From Streptococcus ratti FA-1 = DSM 20564 (GTDB taxonomy: Bacteria; Bacillota; Bacilli; Lactobacillales; Streptococcaceae), in contig NZ_AJTZ01000005.1 in NCBI RefSeq assembly GCF_000286075.1, positions 1,476,682 to 1,540,681 on the forward strand: a DNA stretch of 64,000 nucleotides, given 5' to 3'. Under the pieces are notes generated by a model that saw nothing but the letters and a program-made list of their open reading frames with translations, searched no databases and was not told the DNA's origin. This document shows, one piece after another, positions 41,295 to 49,647 of the stretch. Positions within the stretch are counted from its first letter, which is position 1. Every line of letters starts with the position of its first letter. The position numbers and the translations under genes are program-made.

Positions 41295-41975
41295 TCATGA
41301 GTCCTTGATCTTATTTTCTTTTCGTTCCATATTTAGAAAATATACCAATACTAACATGGGTAAAAGCAAGAGATAAAGGCTGCTTTCAGTCAGGTAGCGG
41401 CACATAGCAGCGGACACCCATACACCAGCTATAAAAGTAATAATAACTGCAATGATATAGCACGACTGCTTTAAAATCTGCTCATCTTTTTCCACACTTC
41501 CTTTAAGAAAAAGATAGGCAGCATTTTTTATGTTTCCTGTCATCATCGTATTGGTATAAGCATATCCTCTGACCCGCTTAAAAGTCGCCAGCTGAATAGA
41601 GGCAAAAGTTGCCAACCCTGCAATCGTAAAAATAGAGGGCAAAAGAGGACTTAATACAGCTATCACCGCCAACAGAATCAGCAGCACATAAGTGCTAAAT
41701 TTATGCCATCTCACGTTTTTAGGTGTGATCCATTTTTTAAGAAAATAATAGAAAAACTGTCCTAAAATAAAGAAAACAATGGGAATCAAAAAACTAAAGG
41801 CCTCTTTTAAATGTCCCTCTGCAATATTAATGGTCATATACAGTAAATTTCCCGTCTGCATGCTGGCAAAGCGCCCTTCTTGAGTGATAAAGGTATAAGC
41901 ATCAATAAAACCACTAATAAACGTTAAGAGCATTGCGGCCCTCAATCCTTCAAAATTTTGATACTTTTTTGCCAT
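41295..41975 (-). CDS. DUF1275 (YoaK-family) membrane protein
   Basis: 226 residues, about six membrane helices. The family is recognised from LLTFISGFIDAYTFITQEGRF and ASMQTGNLLYMTINI near the N-terminus and TNTMMTGNIKNA in the second half. The function of the family is unknown. The frame is open further upstream through a parS site, but the ATG at 41975 follows AAAGGAG at normal spacing. It is probably co-transcribed with the AlkD-like gene 32 bases upstream. Confidence 0.88.
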   Translation of the reverse strand: MAKKYQNFEGLRAAMLLTFISGFIDAYTFITQEGRFASMQTGNLLYMTINIAEGHLKEAFSFLIPIVFFILGQFFYYFLKKWITPKNVRWHKFSTYVLLILLAVIAVLSPLLPSIFTIAGLATFASIQLATFKRVRGYAYTNTMMTGNIKNAAYLFLKGSVEKDEQILKQSCYIIAVIITFIAGVWVSAAMCRYLTESSLYLLLLPMLVLVYFLNMERKENKIKDS

Positions 41976-41987
41976 TTTTCTCCTTTT

Positions 41988-42003
41988 TGTTTCACGTGAA
42001 ACA
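41988..42003. promoter_or_regulatory. parS site (perfect)
   Basis: TGTTTCACGTGAAACA, identical to the streptococcal/Bacillus parS consensus. It lies in the gap between the DUF1275 gene and the AlkD-like gene, 2.8 kb from parB and 3.8 kb from dnaA. ParB loads here to recruit SMC condensin. Confidence 0.95.
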
Positions 42004-42007
42004 CCTT

Positions 42008-42682
42008 TCATAGATATTTACTGGCTTCTCGGACAGATAAACGGTTCATTTGTTCTTGATGGTTTTCAATAAAGTTATGAACCCAATTGGGATTAGTCTT
42101 TGAATACTCCCGCAAGGCCCAGCCAATAGCCTTGTTAATAAAAAACTCTTTAGCAAAAACAGAATCGGATAGATTATTTTCAATGATAGCTGCCAAAAGA
42201 TGTTCATCAGTAGCTTTTTTAAAGGTCAGCTGATGGTCAATAGCCAAACGCCGCAGCCAAAAATTATCAGCCGCAGACCACTCCAACATAATCTCTTTAG
42301 CCTGAGGATTCTTTTTAACAATGACTCCAGCAACTTCATCCAAATTATCCACAGAATCCCACCACGCTTTGCTGACAGCGAGCTCTTTTATTTTGTCTAG
42401 ATCAGATAGGAGCAGCTTCGCGCTGACTCTTGGCATCTGGAGATAATCACAGGCTAGATACTGACATTCACGGCAGTCTTCCTGCCACATTTCAAAAACA
42501 AATTTCCAATCAACAGCTTCCTCTAAAGACTTCTCCTTCAAAAATGCTTTAGACAGCTGGCGCCGCAATGGTGTTGGAATCCCATAAAACGCAAAATGAT
42601 TTTTTTGATATTTAGCCATTTTAGCAGCTTTTTCTGAATCAGAATTCTTTTCAAATAGTTTAATCATTTCAGAATAAGTCAT
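42008..42682 (-). CDS. AlkD-like DNA alkylation repair protein
   Basis: 224 residues made of HEAT-like helical repeats, the AlkC/AlkD glycosylase fold. Blocks MAKYQKNHFAFYGIPTPLRR, WQEDCRECQYLACDYLQ, SWWDSVDNLDEV-type sequence and INKAIGWALREYSKTNP are typical. It probably removes alkylated bases, like mpg at the window's left end. The second of two adjacent ATGs is better spaced from AGGAG. It is 5 bases downstream of rlmH. Confidence 0.9.
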   Translation of the reverse strand: MTYSEMIKLFEKNSDSEKAAKMAKYQKNHFAFYGIPTPLRRQLSKAFLKEKSLEEAVDWKFVFEMWQEDCRECQYLACDYLQMPRVSAKLLLSDLDKIKELAVSKAWWDSVDNLDEVAGVIVKKNPQAKEIMLEWSAADNFWLRRLAIDHQLTFKKATDEHLLAAIIENNLSDSVFAKEFFINKAIGWALREYSKTNPNWVHNFIENHQEQMNRLSVREASKYL

Positions 42683-42690
42683 CATGTCTC

Positions 42691-43170
42691 CTATTTGTGA
42701 TAAGGGCTTCCTTCCTGAATCATAAAAGATCGGTAAATTTGCTCTGTCAGCACTAAGCGCATCAGCTGATGGGGCAAGGTCATAAGGCCAAAACTAAGGA
42801 GCAGATCAGCTCTCTTTTTGACTTTCTGAGAAAGTCCAAGGCTCCCACCGATGATAAAAGTAATATTAGAATAACCTTTAAGTTTGGCATCAGACAGAAT
42901 TTGACTGAACTTTTCAGAAGATATCTGCCTACCCTCAATGGCTAAAACAATCGCAAAATCTCGATTAGAAATTTTAGATATAATCCGCTGACCTTCTTTA
43001 TCGAGAATCTGTTCATTCTGAGTCTGGCTGGCATTATCTGGCGTTTTTTCATCTGGCAGCTCTATCATTTCAAACTTAGTAAAACGGCTCAAACGCTTAC
43101 TGTATTCGGCAATACCATCTTTTAGATACTTTTCCTTTAATTTGCCAACCGTTATTAATCTTACTTTCAT
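42691..43170 (-). CDS. rlmH: 23S rRNA (pseudouridine(1915)-N3)-methyltransferase RlmH
   Basis: 159 residues, exact family length. SPOUT methyltransferase acting on helix 69 of 23S r[37 protein letters not shown] and the C-terminal [18 protein letters not shown] plus GSPYHK are diagnostic. The frame is open for 13 further codons, but these include the promoter: TGTTATAAT lies 7 bases before the Met at 43170, so the mRNA looks leaderless. It is divergent from htrA. Confidence 0.95.
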   Translation of the reverse strand: MKVRLITVGKLKEKYLKDGIAEYSKRLSRFTKFEMIELPDEKTPDNASQTQNEQILDKEGQRIISKISNRDFAIVLAIEGRQISSEKFSQILSDAKLKGYSNITFIIGGSLGLSQKVKKRADLLLSFGLMTLPHQLMRLVLTEQIYRSFMIQEGSPYHK

Positions 43171-43177
43171 ACTTTCT

Positions 43178-43186
43178 ATTATAACA
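43178..43186 (-). promoter_or_regulatory. Extended -10 promoter of rlmH, likely leaderless
   Basis: Minus-strand TGTTATAAT followed by 7 bases and the ATG; no ribosome site is present. Confidence 0.65.
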
Positions 43187-43201
43187 TCTTTTTCAGCAGA
43201 C

Positions 43202-43298
43202 TTATCCACAGTTTTTCAAAGAAACTGCTTTTCTAAAAAACACTTATTTGCAAATATGAATCAACATTTTCAGAAAGTTTTCCACAACTTGTGGATTC
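43202..43298. promoter_or_regulatory. DnaA-box group between rlmH and htrA
   Basis: TTATCCACA (43202-43210, perfect), TTTTCCACA (43278-43286) and inverted TGTGGATTC (43290-43298). An outlying DnaA-binding cluster 2.4 kb left of dnaA, in the rlmH/htrA promoter region. Confidence 0.7.
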
Positions 43299-43314
43299 TT
43301 TCTTTTTTTACTGT

Positions 43315-43331
43315 TTTAAGGTATAATTAAG
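43315..43331 (+). promoter_or_regulatory. CiaR box overlapping the htrA -10
   Basis: TTTAAG-GTATA-ATTAAG fits the CiaR motif NTTAAG-N5-WTTAAG exactly. The TATAAT of htrA (43322-43327) lies inside it. htrA is a known CiaR target in pneumococcus. Confidence 0.8.
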
Positions 43332-43386
43332 TCAAATTTCTTAGACTGTTTCAGACTAATGATTGAAAAATTTGGAGGTTCTAAAA

Positions 43387-44607
43387 GTGAATAATGCAAA
43401 ATCCCATACCTTCCTAAAATGGTTTATCCCTTTTCTGCTTATTTTTTTAAGCTTTATCTTAGGAATTGTCTCAACAGCGGTATTTTACTGGGTATCAGGT
43501 AACAAAACATTGTCTAACGGTGGAAAAACAACTGTCAGCAATGTGGTCTATAATACCAAATCTGACACCACTGAAGCTGTTAAAGATGTTAAAAATGCTG
43601 TTGTCTCAGTTATTAATTACCAAAAAACTGACAGTAGTTATTACAATGACTATGGCGACTATGGAGATGACTCACAAGACGAAAATAATTCAGAAAATGG
43701 TTTAAATGTTTATGGTGAAGGATCCGGTGTTATCTATAAAAAAGACGGAAGCAGTGCCTATTTGGTAACCAACAACCACGTCATAAAAGATGCTGAAAAA
43801 CTGGAAATCATGCTGGCTAACGGGAAAAAAGTTGTCGGAAAATTAGTCGGTTCTGATACCTATTCTGATTTAGCTGTTGTGAAAATTTCTTCCAAAGAAG
43901 TCAGCACTGTTGCTAAATTTGCTAATTCAGATAAGATTAAGGTCGGCGAACCTGCTATTGCCATCGGTAGCCCTCTGGGAAGCGATTATGCTAATTCAGT
44001 AACGCAAGGTATCGTCTCCAGCCTCAGCCGCACGGTAACCTCACAAAATGAAAATGGCGAAACCATTTCAACCAACGCCATCCAAACCGATGCTGCTATC
44101 AATCCTGGTAATTCCGGCGGAGCTTTAATCAACATCAAAGGACAGGTTATCGGTATCAATTCAAGTAAAATCGCATCGAGCAGCAATTCAAGCAACGGGG
44201 TTTCTGTTGAAGGAATGGGCTTTGCCATCCCATCAAACGATGTGGTTTCTATCATTAACCAATTAGAAGAAAACGGTGAAGTTATCAGACCGGCTCTAGG
44301 TATTTCAATGGCTAATCTGAGTGAAGCTTCAACCAGCGGCAGAGAGTCCTTAAAACTTCCAAATGATATTACAAGCGGTATTGTTGTTCTTTCAACTCAA
44401 AATGGTATGCCGGCTGATGGTAAGCTGAAAAAATATGATGTCATCACAGAAATTGATGGCAAAAAAGTGTCTTCCATCAGTGATCTGCAAAGCACTCTTT
44501 ACAAACATAAAAAAGGTGATACAATTAAAATTACCTTCTACCGCGGCAAAGATAAGAAGACAGTTGATATTCAGCTAACAAAAACAAGTCAGGATTTAAA
44601 TAATTAA
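43387..44607 (+). CDS. htrA: Surface serine protease HtrA (DegP family)
   Basis: 406 residues. N-terminal membrane anchor (FLKWFIPFLLIFLSFILGIV), Ser/Asp/Tyr-rich linker, trypsin-like domain with triad His131 (TNNHVI), Asp161 (YSDLAVV) and Ser243 (NPGNSGGAL), then one PDZ domain (LKLPNDITSGIVVLS to the end). It degrades misfolded exported proteins at the cell surface. GTG start at 43387, 8 bases after GGAGG; a TTG at 43363 is upstream of that ribosome site and less likely. Placement next to parB and dnaA is conserved in streptococci. Confidence 0.95.
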   Translation: MNNAKSHTFLKWFIPFLLIFLSFILGIVSTAVFYWVSGNKTLSNGGKTTVSNVVYNTKSDTTEAVKDVKNAVVSVINYQKTDSSYYNDYGDYGDDSQDENNSENGLNVYGEGSGVIYKKDGSSAYLVTNNHVIKDAEKLEIMLANGKKVVGKLVGSDTYSDLAVVKISSKEVSTVAKFANSDKIKVGEPAIAIGSPLGSDYANSVTQGIVSSLSRTVTSQNENGETISTNAIQTDAAINPGNSGGALINIKGQVIGINSSKIASSSNSSNGVSVEGMGFAIPSNDVVSIINQLEENGEVIRPALGISMANLSEASTSGRESLKLPNDITSGIVVLSTQNGMPADGKLKKYDVITEIDGKKVSSISDLQSTLYKHKKGDTIKITFYRGKDKKTVDIQLTKTSQDLNN

Positions 44608-44613
44608 TGGTGC

Positions 44614-44654
44614 AAAAATCGGCGAACAGCAACTGCTGTTAAAGCCGGTTTTTA
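44614..44654 (+). terminator. htrA terminator
   Basis: AAAATCGGC / GCCGGTTTTT with an inner AACAGCA / TGCTGTT stem, then a T-rich run. Confidence 0.88.
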
Positions 44655-44723
44655 AATCTGAATATTAATCCTTTAACAATCAATACCTGCTATTAAGCAA
44701 GATTTTTCAACTGTATCAGGAAT

Positions 44724-44765
44724 GGACAAAAGAGTGTTCCTTTTAAACTCTAGCACATTTTTGTC
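44724..44765 (+). promoter_or_regulatory. Hairpin upstream of parB
   Basis: GGACAAAA (44724-44731) pairs with TTTTGTCC (44758-44765), and AGAGT with ACTCT inside; a T-rich run (TTCCTTTTTC) follows just before the parB ribosome site. Attenuator, terminator or leader structure. Confidence 0.45.
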
Positions 44766-44788
44766 CTTCCTTTTTCATGGAGTTAATG

Positions 44789-45565
44789 ATGCCTGAAGAA
44801 CTAAAATACCTTGACCCCAAAGATATTAATCCCAATCCTTATCAGCCAAGACTTCATTTTGAGCCTAAAGAACTGAAAGAGCTGACACAGTCCATTAAAG
44901 AAAATGGACTGATTCAGCCTATTATTGTCAGAAAGTCAGATATTTTCGGTTACGATTTAATTGCAGGAGAGCGGCGGTTAAAAGCGGTTAAGATGGCTGG
45001 ATTAGATAAGATTCCTGTCATTATCAAAGATGTTTCCGACAAAGACAGTATGAAGCAGGCTATTATTGAAAATTTACAGCGTTCCGATCTTAATCCGATT
45101 GAAGAGGCTAAGGCCTATCAAAATCTTATCATCAAAAGTCAAATGACTCATGATGATATCGCAAAAGCCATCGGAAAATCCAGGCCTTATATTACTAACA
45201 GCATCAGACTCCTAAATCTGCCAGCTGACATCAAACAAGCCCTTGAAAAGGGAGTAATTTCTCAGGGACACGCGCGCCTGCTCTTAAGCATTAATAAGCA
45301 AGAGCTGCAGAATAGTTGGTTTCATAAAATTCTTGATGAACAGCTCAGTGTCCGCCAGCTTGAAAGAGCTTTGAAAAATCTGTCCAAAAAAGAAAACAAG
45401 AAAAAACCGCCAAAAGATATTTTCATTTCAGAAAAAGAAAAAGAAATCAGCCAGCTTCTGGGTCTGCCTGTTTCCATTCACTACAATAAACAGAACCAGG
45501 GACAGCTGAAAATTTCCTTTACATCTGAAGAAGAATTCAACAGAATAATGAACAGGCTTAATTAG
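44789..45565 (+). CDS. parB: Chromosome-partitioning protein ParB (Spo0J)
   Basis: 258 residues. CTP-dependent DNA clamp loading at parS. N-terminal domain with NPNPYQPR and AGERRLKAVKMAG, central helix-turn-helix (MTHDDIAKAIGKSRPYITNSIRLL), C-terminal dimer domain. ATGs at 44777, 44786 and 44789 are in frame; 44789 is best spaced from TGGAG. No parA lies nearby, as is normal for streptococci, where ParB acts with SMC alone. Two parS sites are in this window. Confidence 0.95.
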   Translation: MPEELKYLDPKDINPNPYQPRLHFEPKELKELTQSIKENGLIQPIIVRKSDIFGYDLIAGERRLKAVKMAGLDKIPVIIKDVSDKDSMKQAIIENLQRSDLNPIEEAKAYQNLIIKSQMTHDDIAKAIGKSRPYITNSIRLLNLPADIKQALEKGVISQGHARLLLSINKQELQNSWFHKILDEQLSVRQLERALKNLSKKENKKKPPKDIFISEKEKEISQLLGLPVSIHYNKQNQGQLKISFTSEEEFNRIMNRLN

Positions 45566-45595
45566 CTTGTTCATTTTAACTTTTTTCTAACGCTT

Positions 45596-45711
45596 TTTTC
45601 CACAGCAAAAAACAGCTCAAACAGCTGAATTAACTGTTTTTATTTCTTTTTCCACAACTTGTGGAAAACTTTTATTTACAATGTGGATTTTTCATTTGCA
45701 GCTGTGGAAAA
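45596..45711 (+). promoter_or_regulatory. oriC part 1: DnaA-box cluster upstream of dnaA
   Basis: Five boxes: TTTTCCACA at 45596 and 45648 (plus), and on the minus strand TGTGGAAAA at 45660, TGTGGATTT at 45682 and TGTGGAAAA at 45703. The 45648/45660 pair is inverted around ACT. The last box overlaps the -35 region of dnaA, so DnaA can repress its own gene. Confidence 0.88.
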
Positions 45712-45724
45712 CTTTTGTCTTTTA

Positions 45725-45733
45725 TGGTAAAAT
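45725..45733 (+). promoter_or_regulatory. dnaA promoter, extended -10
   Basis: TGGTAAAAT. The -35 position falls in a DnaA box rather than a good hexamer. Confidence 0.55.
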
Positions 45734-45765
45734 TTTCTTATTACAAATCTTTATAGGAGCACACT

Positions 45766-47118
45766 ATGACAAAAAATGACGAAATTTTTTGGAATAGGGT
45801 CTTAGAACTTGCACAAAGTCAATTAAAACAAGCTACATTTGATTTTTTCGTTTCAGATGCTAAACTGCAGAAAGTTGAAGGAAGCACTGCAACCATTGTG
45901 CTTGATGATATGAAAAAGCTGTTCTGGGAAAAAAATCTGCAGCCTGTTGTGCTGACAGCTGGTTTTGAAGTTTTCAATACTGAAATTTCTATTGACTATA
46001 TTTCTGAAGAGGAAGAGCAACCACCAAACACTGATTCCCAAACTGATGAGTCTGCACCTTCAGTCCAGTCTCTGCCCATTGTGCAAAACGATCTTAATCC
46101 AAAATACAGCTTTAATAACTTTGTAATTGGTGATGAAAATCGCTGGGCCTTCACAGCTTCTGTATCTGTAGCAGACCTTCCGGGAACGACCTACAATCCT
46201 CTTTTTATTTACGGAGGACCTGGTTTAGGAAAAACCCATCTGTTAAATGCTATCGGCAATGCCGTTTTAGCCAATAATCCTAAGGCTCGGATTAAGTATA
46301 TTTCTGCTGAAAACTTCATCAATGAATTTGTTGTCCACATCAGACTGCAAAATATGGATGAACTTAAGCAGAAATTTCGTAATTTAGATTTGTTGCTGAT
46401 TGATGATATCCAATCTTTGGCCAAGAAAAGTTTGGCCGCTACACAGGAAGAATTTTTCAATACCTTTAATGCCCTTCACGATAATAATAAACAGATTGTT
46501 CTAACCAGTGACCGAACACCAGATGATCTTAATGATTTGGAACAGCGTTTGGTTACGCGCTTTAAATGGGGACTGACGGTTAACATTACACCCCCTGATT
46601 TTGAAACCCGTGTCGCTATTTTAAATAATAAAATTCAAGAATATAACTACAGCTTCCAGTCAGAAACAATTGAATATCTGGCAGGACAGTTTGATTCCAA
46701 TGTCCGGGATTTAGAAGGTGCTTTGAAAGATATCAGCCTGGTGGCCAATTACAGAAATCTTGATGTTATAACCGTTGAAGTTGCAGCAGAAGCGATCAGA
46801 GCCAGAAAACAAGACAGCAGTCCTAAGATGATCGTTATTCCTATTGAAGACATTCAAAAGCAGGTAGGAAAATTTTACGGCGTAACTGTCAAGGAAATCA
46901 AATCGACCAAACGAACACAAAACATTGTTTTGGCACGTCAGGTTGGCATGTATTTAGCGCGTGAAATGACTGACAACAGCCTTCCAAAAATCGGGAAAGA
47001 GTTTGGCGGACGCGACCATTCAACCGTCCTGCACGCTTATAATAAAATAAAAAATATGCTAGCTCAGGATGACAGCCTAAAAATTGAGTTGGAGACGATA
47101 AAAAATAAAATAAAATAG
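45766..47118 (+). CDS. dnaA: Chromosomal replication initiator protein DnaA
   Basis: 450 residues. Domain I at about 1-85, a Gln/Pro/Asp-rich domain II linker, AAA+ domain III with Walker [10 protein letters not shown] (150-158) and Walker [10 protein letters not shown], and domain IV with the DnaA-box-binding signature [15 protein letters not shown]. It opens the origin and is also a transcription factor. Ribosome site TAGGAG before the ATG. Followed by the second half of the origin and then dnaN. Confidence 0.98.
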   Translation: MTKNDEIFWNRVLELAQSQLKQATFDFFVSDAKLQKVEGSTATIVLDDMKKLFWEKNLQPVVLTAGFEVFNTEISIDYISEEEEQPPNTDSQTDESAPSVQSLPIVQNDLNPKYSFNNFVIGDENRWAFTASVSVADLPGTTYNPLFIYGGPGLGKTHLLNAIGNAVLANNPKARIKYISAENFINEFVVHIRLQNMDELKQKFRNLDLLLIDDIQSLAKKSLAATQEEFFNTFNALHDNNKQIVLTSDRTPDDLNDLEQRLVTRFKWGLTVNITPPDFETRVAILNNKIQEYNYSFQSETIEYLAGQFDSNVRDLEGALKDISLVANYRNLDVITVEVAAEAIRARKQDSSPKMIVIPIEDIQKQVGKFYGVTVKEIKSTKRTQNIVLARQVGMYLAREMTDNSLPKIGKEFGGRDHSTVLHAYNKIKNMLAQDDSLKIELETIKNKIK

Positions 47119-47123
47119 GCATC

Positions 47124-47225
47124 TGTGCATAAGTCTAAGAAAACTAACTTTTTATCCACAAATTGTGAACAACTCTTAAGCTAGGCCGTAGCTCAGTTTC
47201 TCAGACTTATCCGCACTGTGCACAA
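47124..47225 (+). promoter_or_regulatory. oriC part 2: DnaA-box cluster between dnaA and dnaN
   Basis: Boxes or near-boxes: TGTGCATAA (47124), TTATCCACA (47152, perfect), TGTGAACAA (47164), TTATCCGCA (47207) and TGTGCACAA (47217). The last one abuts the trio tract. Confidence 0.88.
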
Positions 47226-47228
47226 GAC

Positions 47229-47243
47229 CTACTACTACCACTA
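47229..47243 (-). promoter_or_regulatory. DnaA-trio-like unwinding element
   Basis: Plus strand CTACTACTACCACTA, so the minus strand reads TAG repeats. It begins 3 bases after a DnaA box and runs into A/T-rich sequence, the arrangement of the Bacillus subtilis basal unwinding system. Confidence 0.75.
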
Positions 47244-47274
47244 ACTTAATACTTATAAAATAAAGGAGTATTCC

Positions 47275-48411
47275 ATGATAAAATTCTCAATTAATAAAAC
47301 CTTTTTCCTGCAGGCTCTAAATGCAACCAAACGAGCTATCAGTTCTAAAAATGCTATTCCTATTCTTTCCAGCTTAAAAATCGAAGTTCGTTCCCAATCA
47401 ATCGTTTTAACCGGTTCTAACGGTCAGATTTCCATTGAAAATACCATTTCAGCCGATGATGAAAATGCAGGGCTGCTAATTACTTCTCCTGGTTCAATCC
47501 TGCTTGAAGCCAATTTCTTTATTAACGTTGTTTCCAGTCTGCCGGATGTTACTTTGGATTTTGAAGAAATCGAACAGCATCAAGTAGTTTTAAACAGCGG
47601 CAAATCAGAAATTACTCTCAAAGGAAAAGATGTTGAACAATATCCGCGTTTGCAGGAAGTTGTCACCAACAATCCTTTAATTTTGGAAACAAAACTGTTG
47701 AAAACGATTATTTCTGAAACAGCTTTTGCTGCCAGTACCCAAGAAAGCCGTCCAATTTTAACAGGTGTTCATTTAGTATTGACCAACCATAAAGAATTTA
47801 AAGCTGTGGCAACAGACTCTCATCGAATGAGTCAGCGCAAACTAATCCTAGAAAATTCGACTGATGATTTTGATGTGGTTATCCCTAGCCGTTCTTTGCG
47901 TGAATTTGCAGCGGTTTTCACTGAAGATGTGGAAACTGTAGAGGTGTTCTTTTCCAGCAGCCAAATCCTCTTTAGAAGTGAAACAATCAGCTTTTACACG
48001 CGCCTTTTAGAGGGCAATTATCCAGATACTGACCGTCTGCTGGCTAATAATTTTGAAACCGAAGTTGTTTTTAATACTAATTCTCTACGCTATGCCATGG
48101 AACGGGCGCATCTTATTTCCAATGCAACACAAAATGGCACAGTAAAATTAGAAATTATCAACAATCAAGTGACAGCCCATGTTAACTCACCCGAGGTCGG
48201 AAAAGTTAATGAAGAGCTTGACGTTGAAAACTTATCAGGAAATGATTTAACAATCAGTTTTAACCCAACTTATCTTATCGAAGCTCTAAAAGCTCTTAAA
48301 AGTGAGACGGTTACTATTCGTTTTATTTCGCCAATCCGTCCTTTCACTCTAACACCGGGTGATGACAGCGAAAACTTCATTCAGCTGATTACACCTGTCC
48401 GTACAAACTAA
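47275..48411 (+). CDS. dnaN: DNA polymerase III beta subunit (sliding clamp)
   Basis: 378 residues, three repeated clamp domains. N-terminus MIKFSINKTFFLQALNATKRAIS, then ESRPILTGVHLVL, ATDSHRMSQRKL and the C-terminal LITPVRTN. The ring tethers polymerase and mismatch-repair factors to DNA. Start behind AAAGGAG. It is followed at once by a strong terminator. Confidence 0.98.
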   Translation: MIKFSINKTFFLQALNATKRAISSKNAIPILSSLKIEVRSQSIVLTGSNGQISIENTISADDENAGLLITSPGSILLEANFFINVVSSLPDVTLDFEEIEQHQVVLNSGKSEITLKGKDVEQYPRLQEVVTNNPLILETKLLKTIISETAFAASTQESRPILTGVHLVLTNHKEFKAVATDSHRMSQRKLILENSTDDFDVVIPSRSLREFAAVFTEDVETVEVFFSSSQILFRSETISFYTRLLEGNYPDTDRLLANNFETEVVFNTNSLRYAMERAHLISNATQNGTVKLEIINNQVTAHVNSPEVGKVNEELDVENLSGNDLTISFNPTYLIEALKALKSETVTIRFISPIRPFTLTPGDDSENFIQLITPVRTN

Positions 48412-48418
48412 ATAACGC

Positions 48419-48447
48419 AATAACGCCTGCAGCAGGCGTTATTTTTT
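48419..48447 (+). terminator. dnaN terminator
   Basis: Perfect 12-bp stem AATAACGCCTGC / GCAGGCGTTATT with a 1-base centre (so an opened loop), then TTTTT. Confidence 0.92.
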
Positions 48448-48454
48448 ATCAATA

Positions 48455-48463
48455 TGATATAAT
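48455..48463 (+). promoter_or_regulatory. Extended -10 promoter of the lipid kinase gene, likely leaderless
   Basis: TGATATAAT; the ATG follows 6 bases later with no ribosome site. The -35 position lies inside the dnaN terminator. Confidence 0.65.
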
Positions 48464-48469
48464 GAACTT

Positions 48470-49351
48470 ATGCTCTATATTTTAGTAAATCCTAATTCAG
48501 GGGATAAAAGCGGTCTAAAAAAAGCAACATTAATCAAAGAGACTTATCCACAGTTTAAGGCGAAAATTTACCAAACGCGCTATTTTAATGACGAAGCACA
48601 CCAGCTAAAAAGAATTCTTGAATCTTATGATTCTCATCAAGATCAATTGTTAATTATTGGTGGAGATGGAACTTTATCTAAGACCTTGTATGTTTTACCC
48701 CAAGACATTCCCTTTGCTTACTTACCATCAGGTTCAGGCAATGATTTTGGTCGAGGTTTTTATTCTTTTCGTTTAGAAAAAATGATTGGAGCCTTACAGC
48801 AGCAAAAAACACAAACTATTAATGTTTTTCAATCAGCCAATCATCTCATTTTAAACAGTCTAGGCATTGGATTTAATGCGCGTGTGATTGTTTTATCTGA
48901 AAATTCAGCTTGGAAAAAACGATTAAATAAGATTCATTTGGGAAAATTAACTTATTTGTTTTTAGGAATACGTTCTATTTTTAATCAAGAAAGTGTCTCA
49001 GTAACAGTTACTGATGAAGAAGGAATGACTAAAACTCTTTCAAATTTATTCCTTTTTGTTTTAGCAAATAATGCTTATTTTGGAGGTGGTATTATGATTT
49101 GGCCAGAAGCCTCTCTTAAAACAAACCAACTTGATTTGGTTTACTTAGAAAAAGGGAATACTTTTCAAAATATAATGGGGCTGCTGACTTTGGTTTTAAA
49201 AAAACACCGTAAAAACGATCGTTTGAAGCATCAATCATACAGGACAATAACATTGAATTTTTCAAAGCCAGTCGTAGCACAAATAGACGGCGAAGTGGTT
49301 GAGCTATCGACTGAAAAATTTAGCGGTTATCAAAGGAAAATTTATCTGTAA
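48470..49351 (+). CDS. Diacylglycerol kinase-family lipid kinase
   Basis: 293 residues. DAGK catalytic domain: VNPNSGDKSG at the N-terminus, IGGDGTLSKTLYVL, and LPSGSGNDFGRGF. Such enzymes phosphorylate diacylglycerol or similar lipids at the membrane and recycle lipid from lipoteichoic acid synthesis. A perfect DnaA box (TTATCCACA, 48544-48552) lies inside the coding sequence. DUF951 follows 11 bases later, so the two are probably one unit. Confidence 0.9.
   Translation: MLYILVNPNSGDKSGLKKATLIKETYPQFKAKIYQTRYFNDEAHQLKRILESYDSHQDQLLIIGGDGTLSKTLYVLPQDIPFAYLPSGSGNDFGRGFYSFRLEKMIGALQQQKTQTINVFQSANHLILNSLGIGFNARVIVLSENSAWKKRLNKIHLGKLTYLFLGIRSIFNQESVSVTVTDEEGMTKTLSNLFLFVLANNAYFGGGIMIWPEASLKTNQLDLVYLEKGNTFQNIMGLLTLVLKKHRKNDRLKHQSYRTITLNFSKPVVAQIDGEVVELSTEKFSGYQRKIYL
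48544..48552 (+). promoter_or_regulatory. Perfect DnaA box inside the lipid kinase gene
   Basis: TTATCCACA, 1.3 kb right of dnaN's start. The surrounding CTTATCCACAGTTT is identical to that at 43201-43214. Confidence 0.55.
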
Positions 49352-49362
49352 AAGGAGAAAAA

Positions 49363-49554
49363 ATGTACGAATTAGGATCTTTAGTTGAAATGAAAAAGCC
49401 GCATGCCTGTACCATCAAGGCGACAGGTAAAAAAGCTAATTGCTGGGAAGTAGTGCGTCTCGGTGCAGATATCAAAATTCGCTGTACCAATTGTGATCAT
49501 GTCGTCATGATGAGCAGACATGATTTTGAAAGGAAGATGAAGAAAGTCTTATAA
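49363..49554 (+). CDS. DUF951 family protein
   Basis: 63 residues, full length. Four cysteines (in HACTIK, ANCWEV and CTNC) suggest one zinc-binding site. The family regularly lies between dnaN and ychF in Firmicutes; function unknown. Start behind AAGGAG, 11 bases after the lipid kinase gene. Confidence 0.92.
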   Translation: MYELGSLVEMKKPHACTIKATGKKANCWEVVRLGADIKIRCTNCDHVVMMSRHDFERKMKKVL

Positions 49555-49647
49555 AAATGTTGCGCAACTTTAACTACTATTTTGCTTACAGTTGCTAGTA
49601 AGCATTAAATAAAAGATTTATGATAGGGAGGAGAAGGAGGAGCTACT

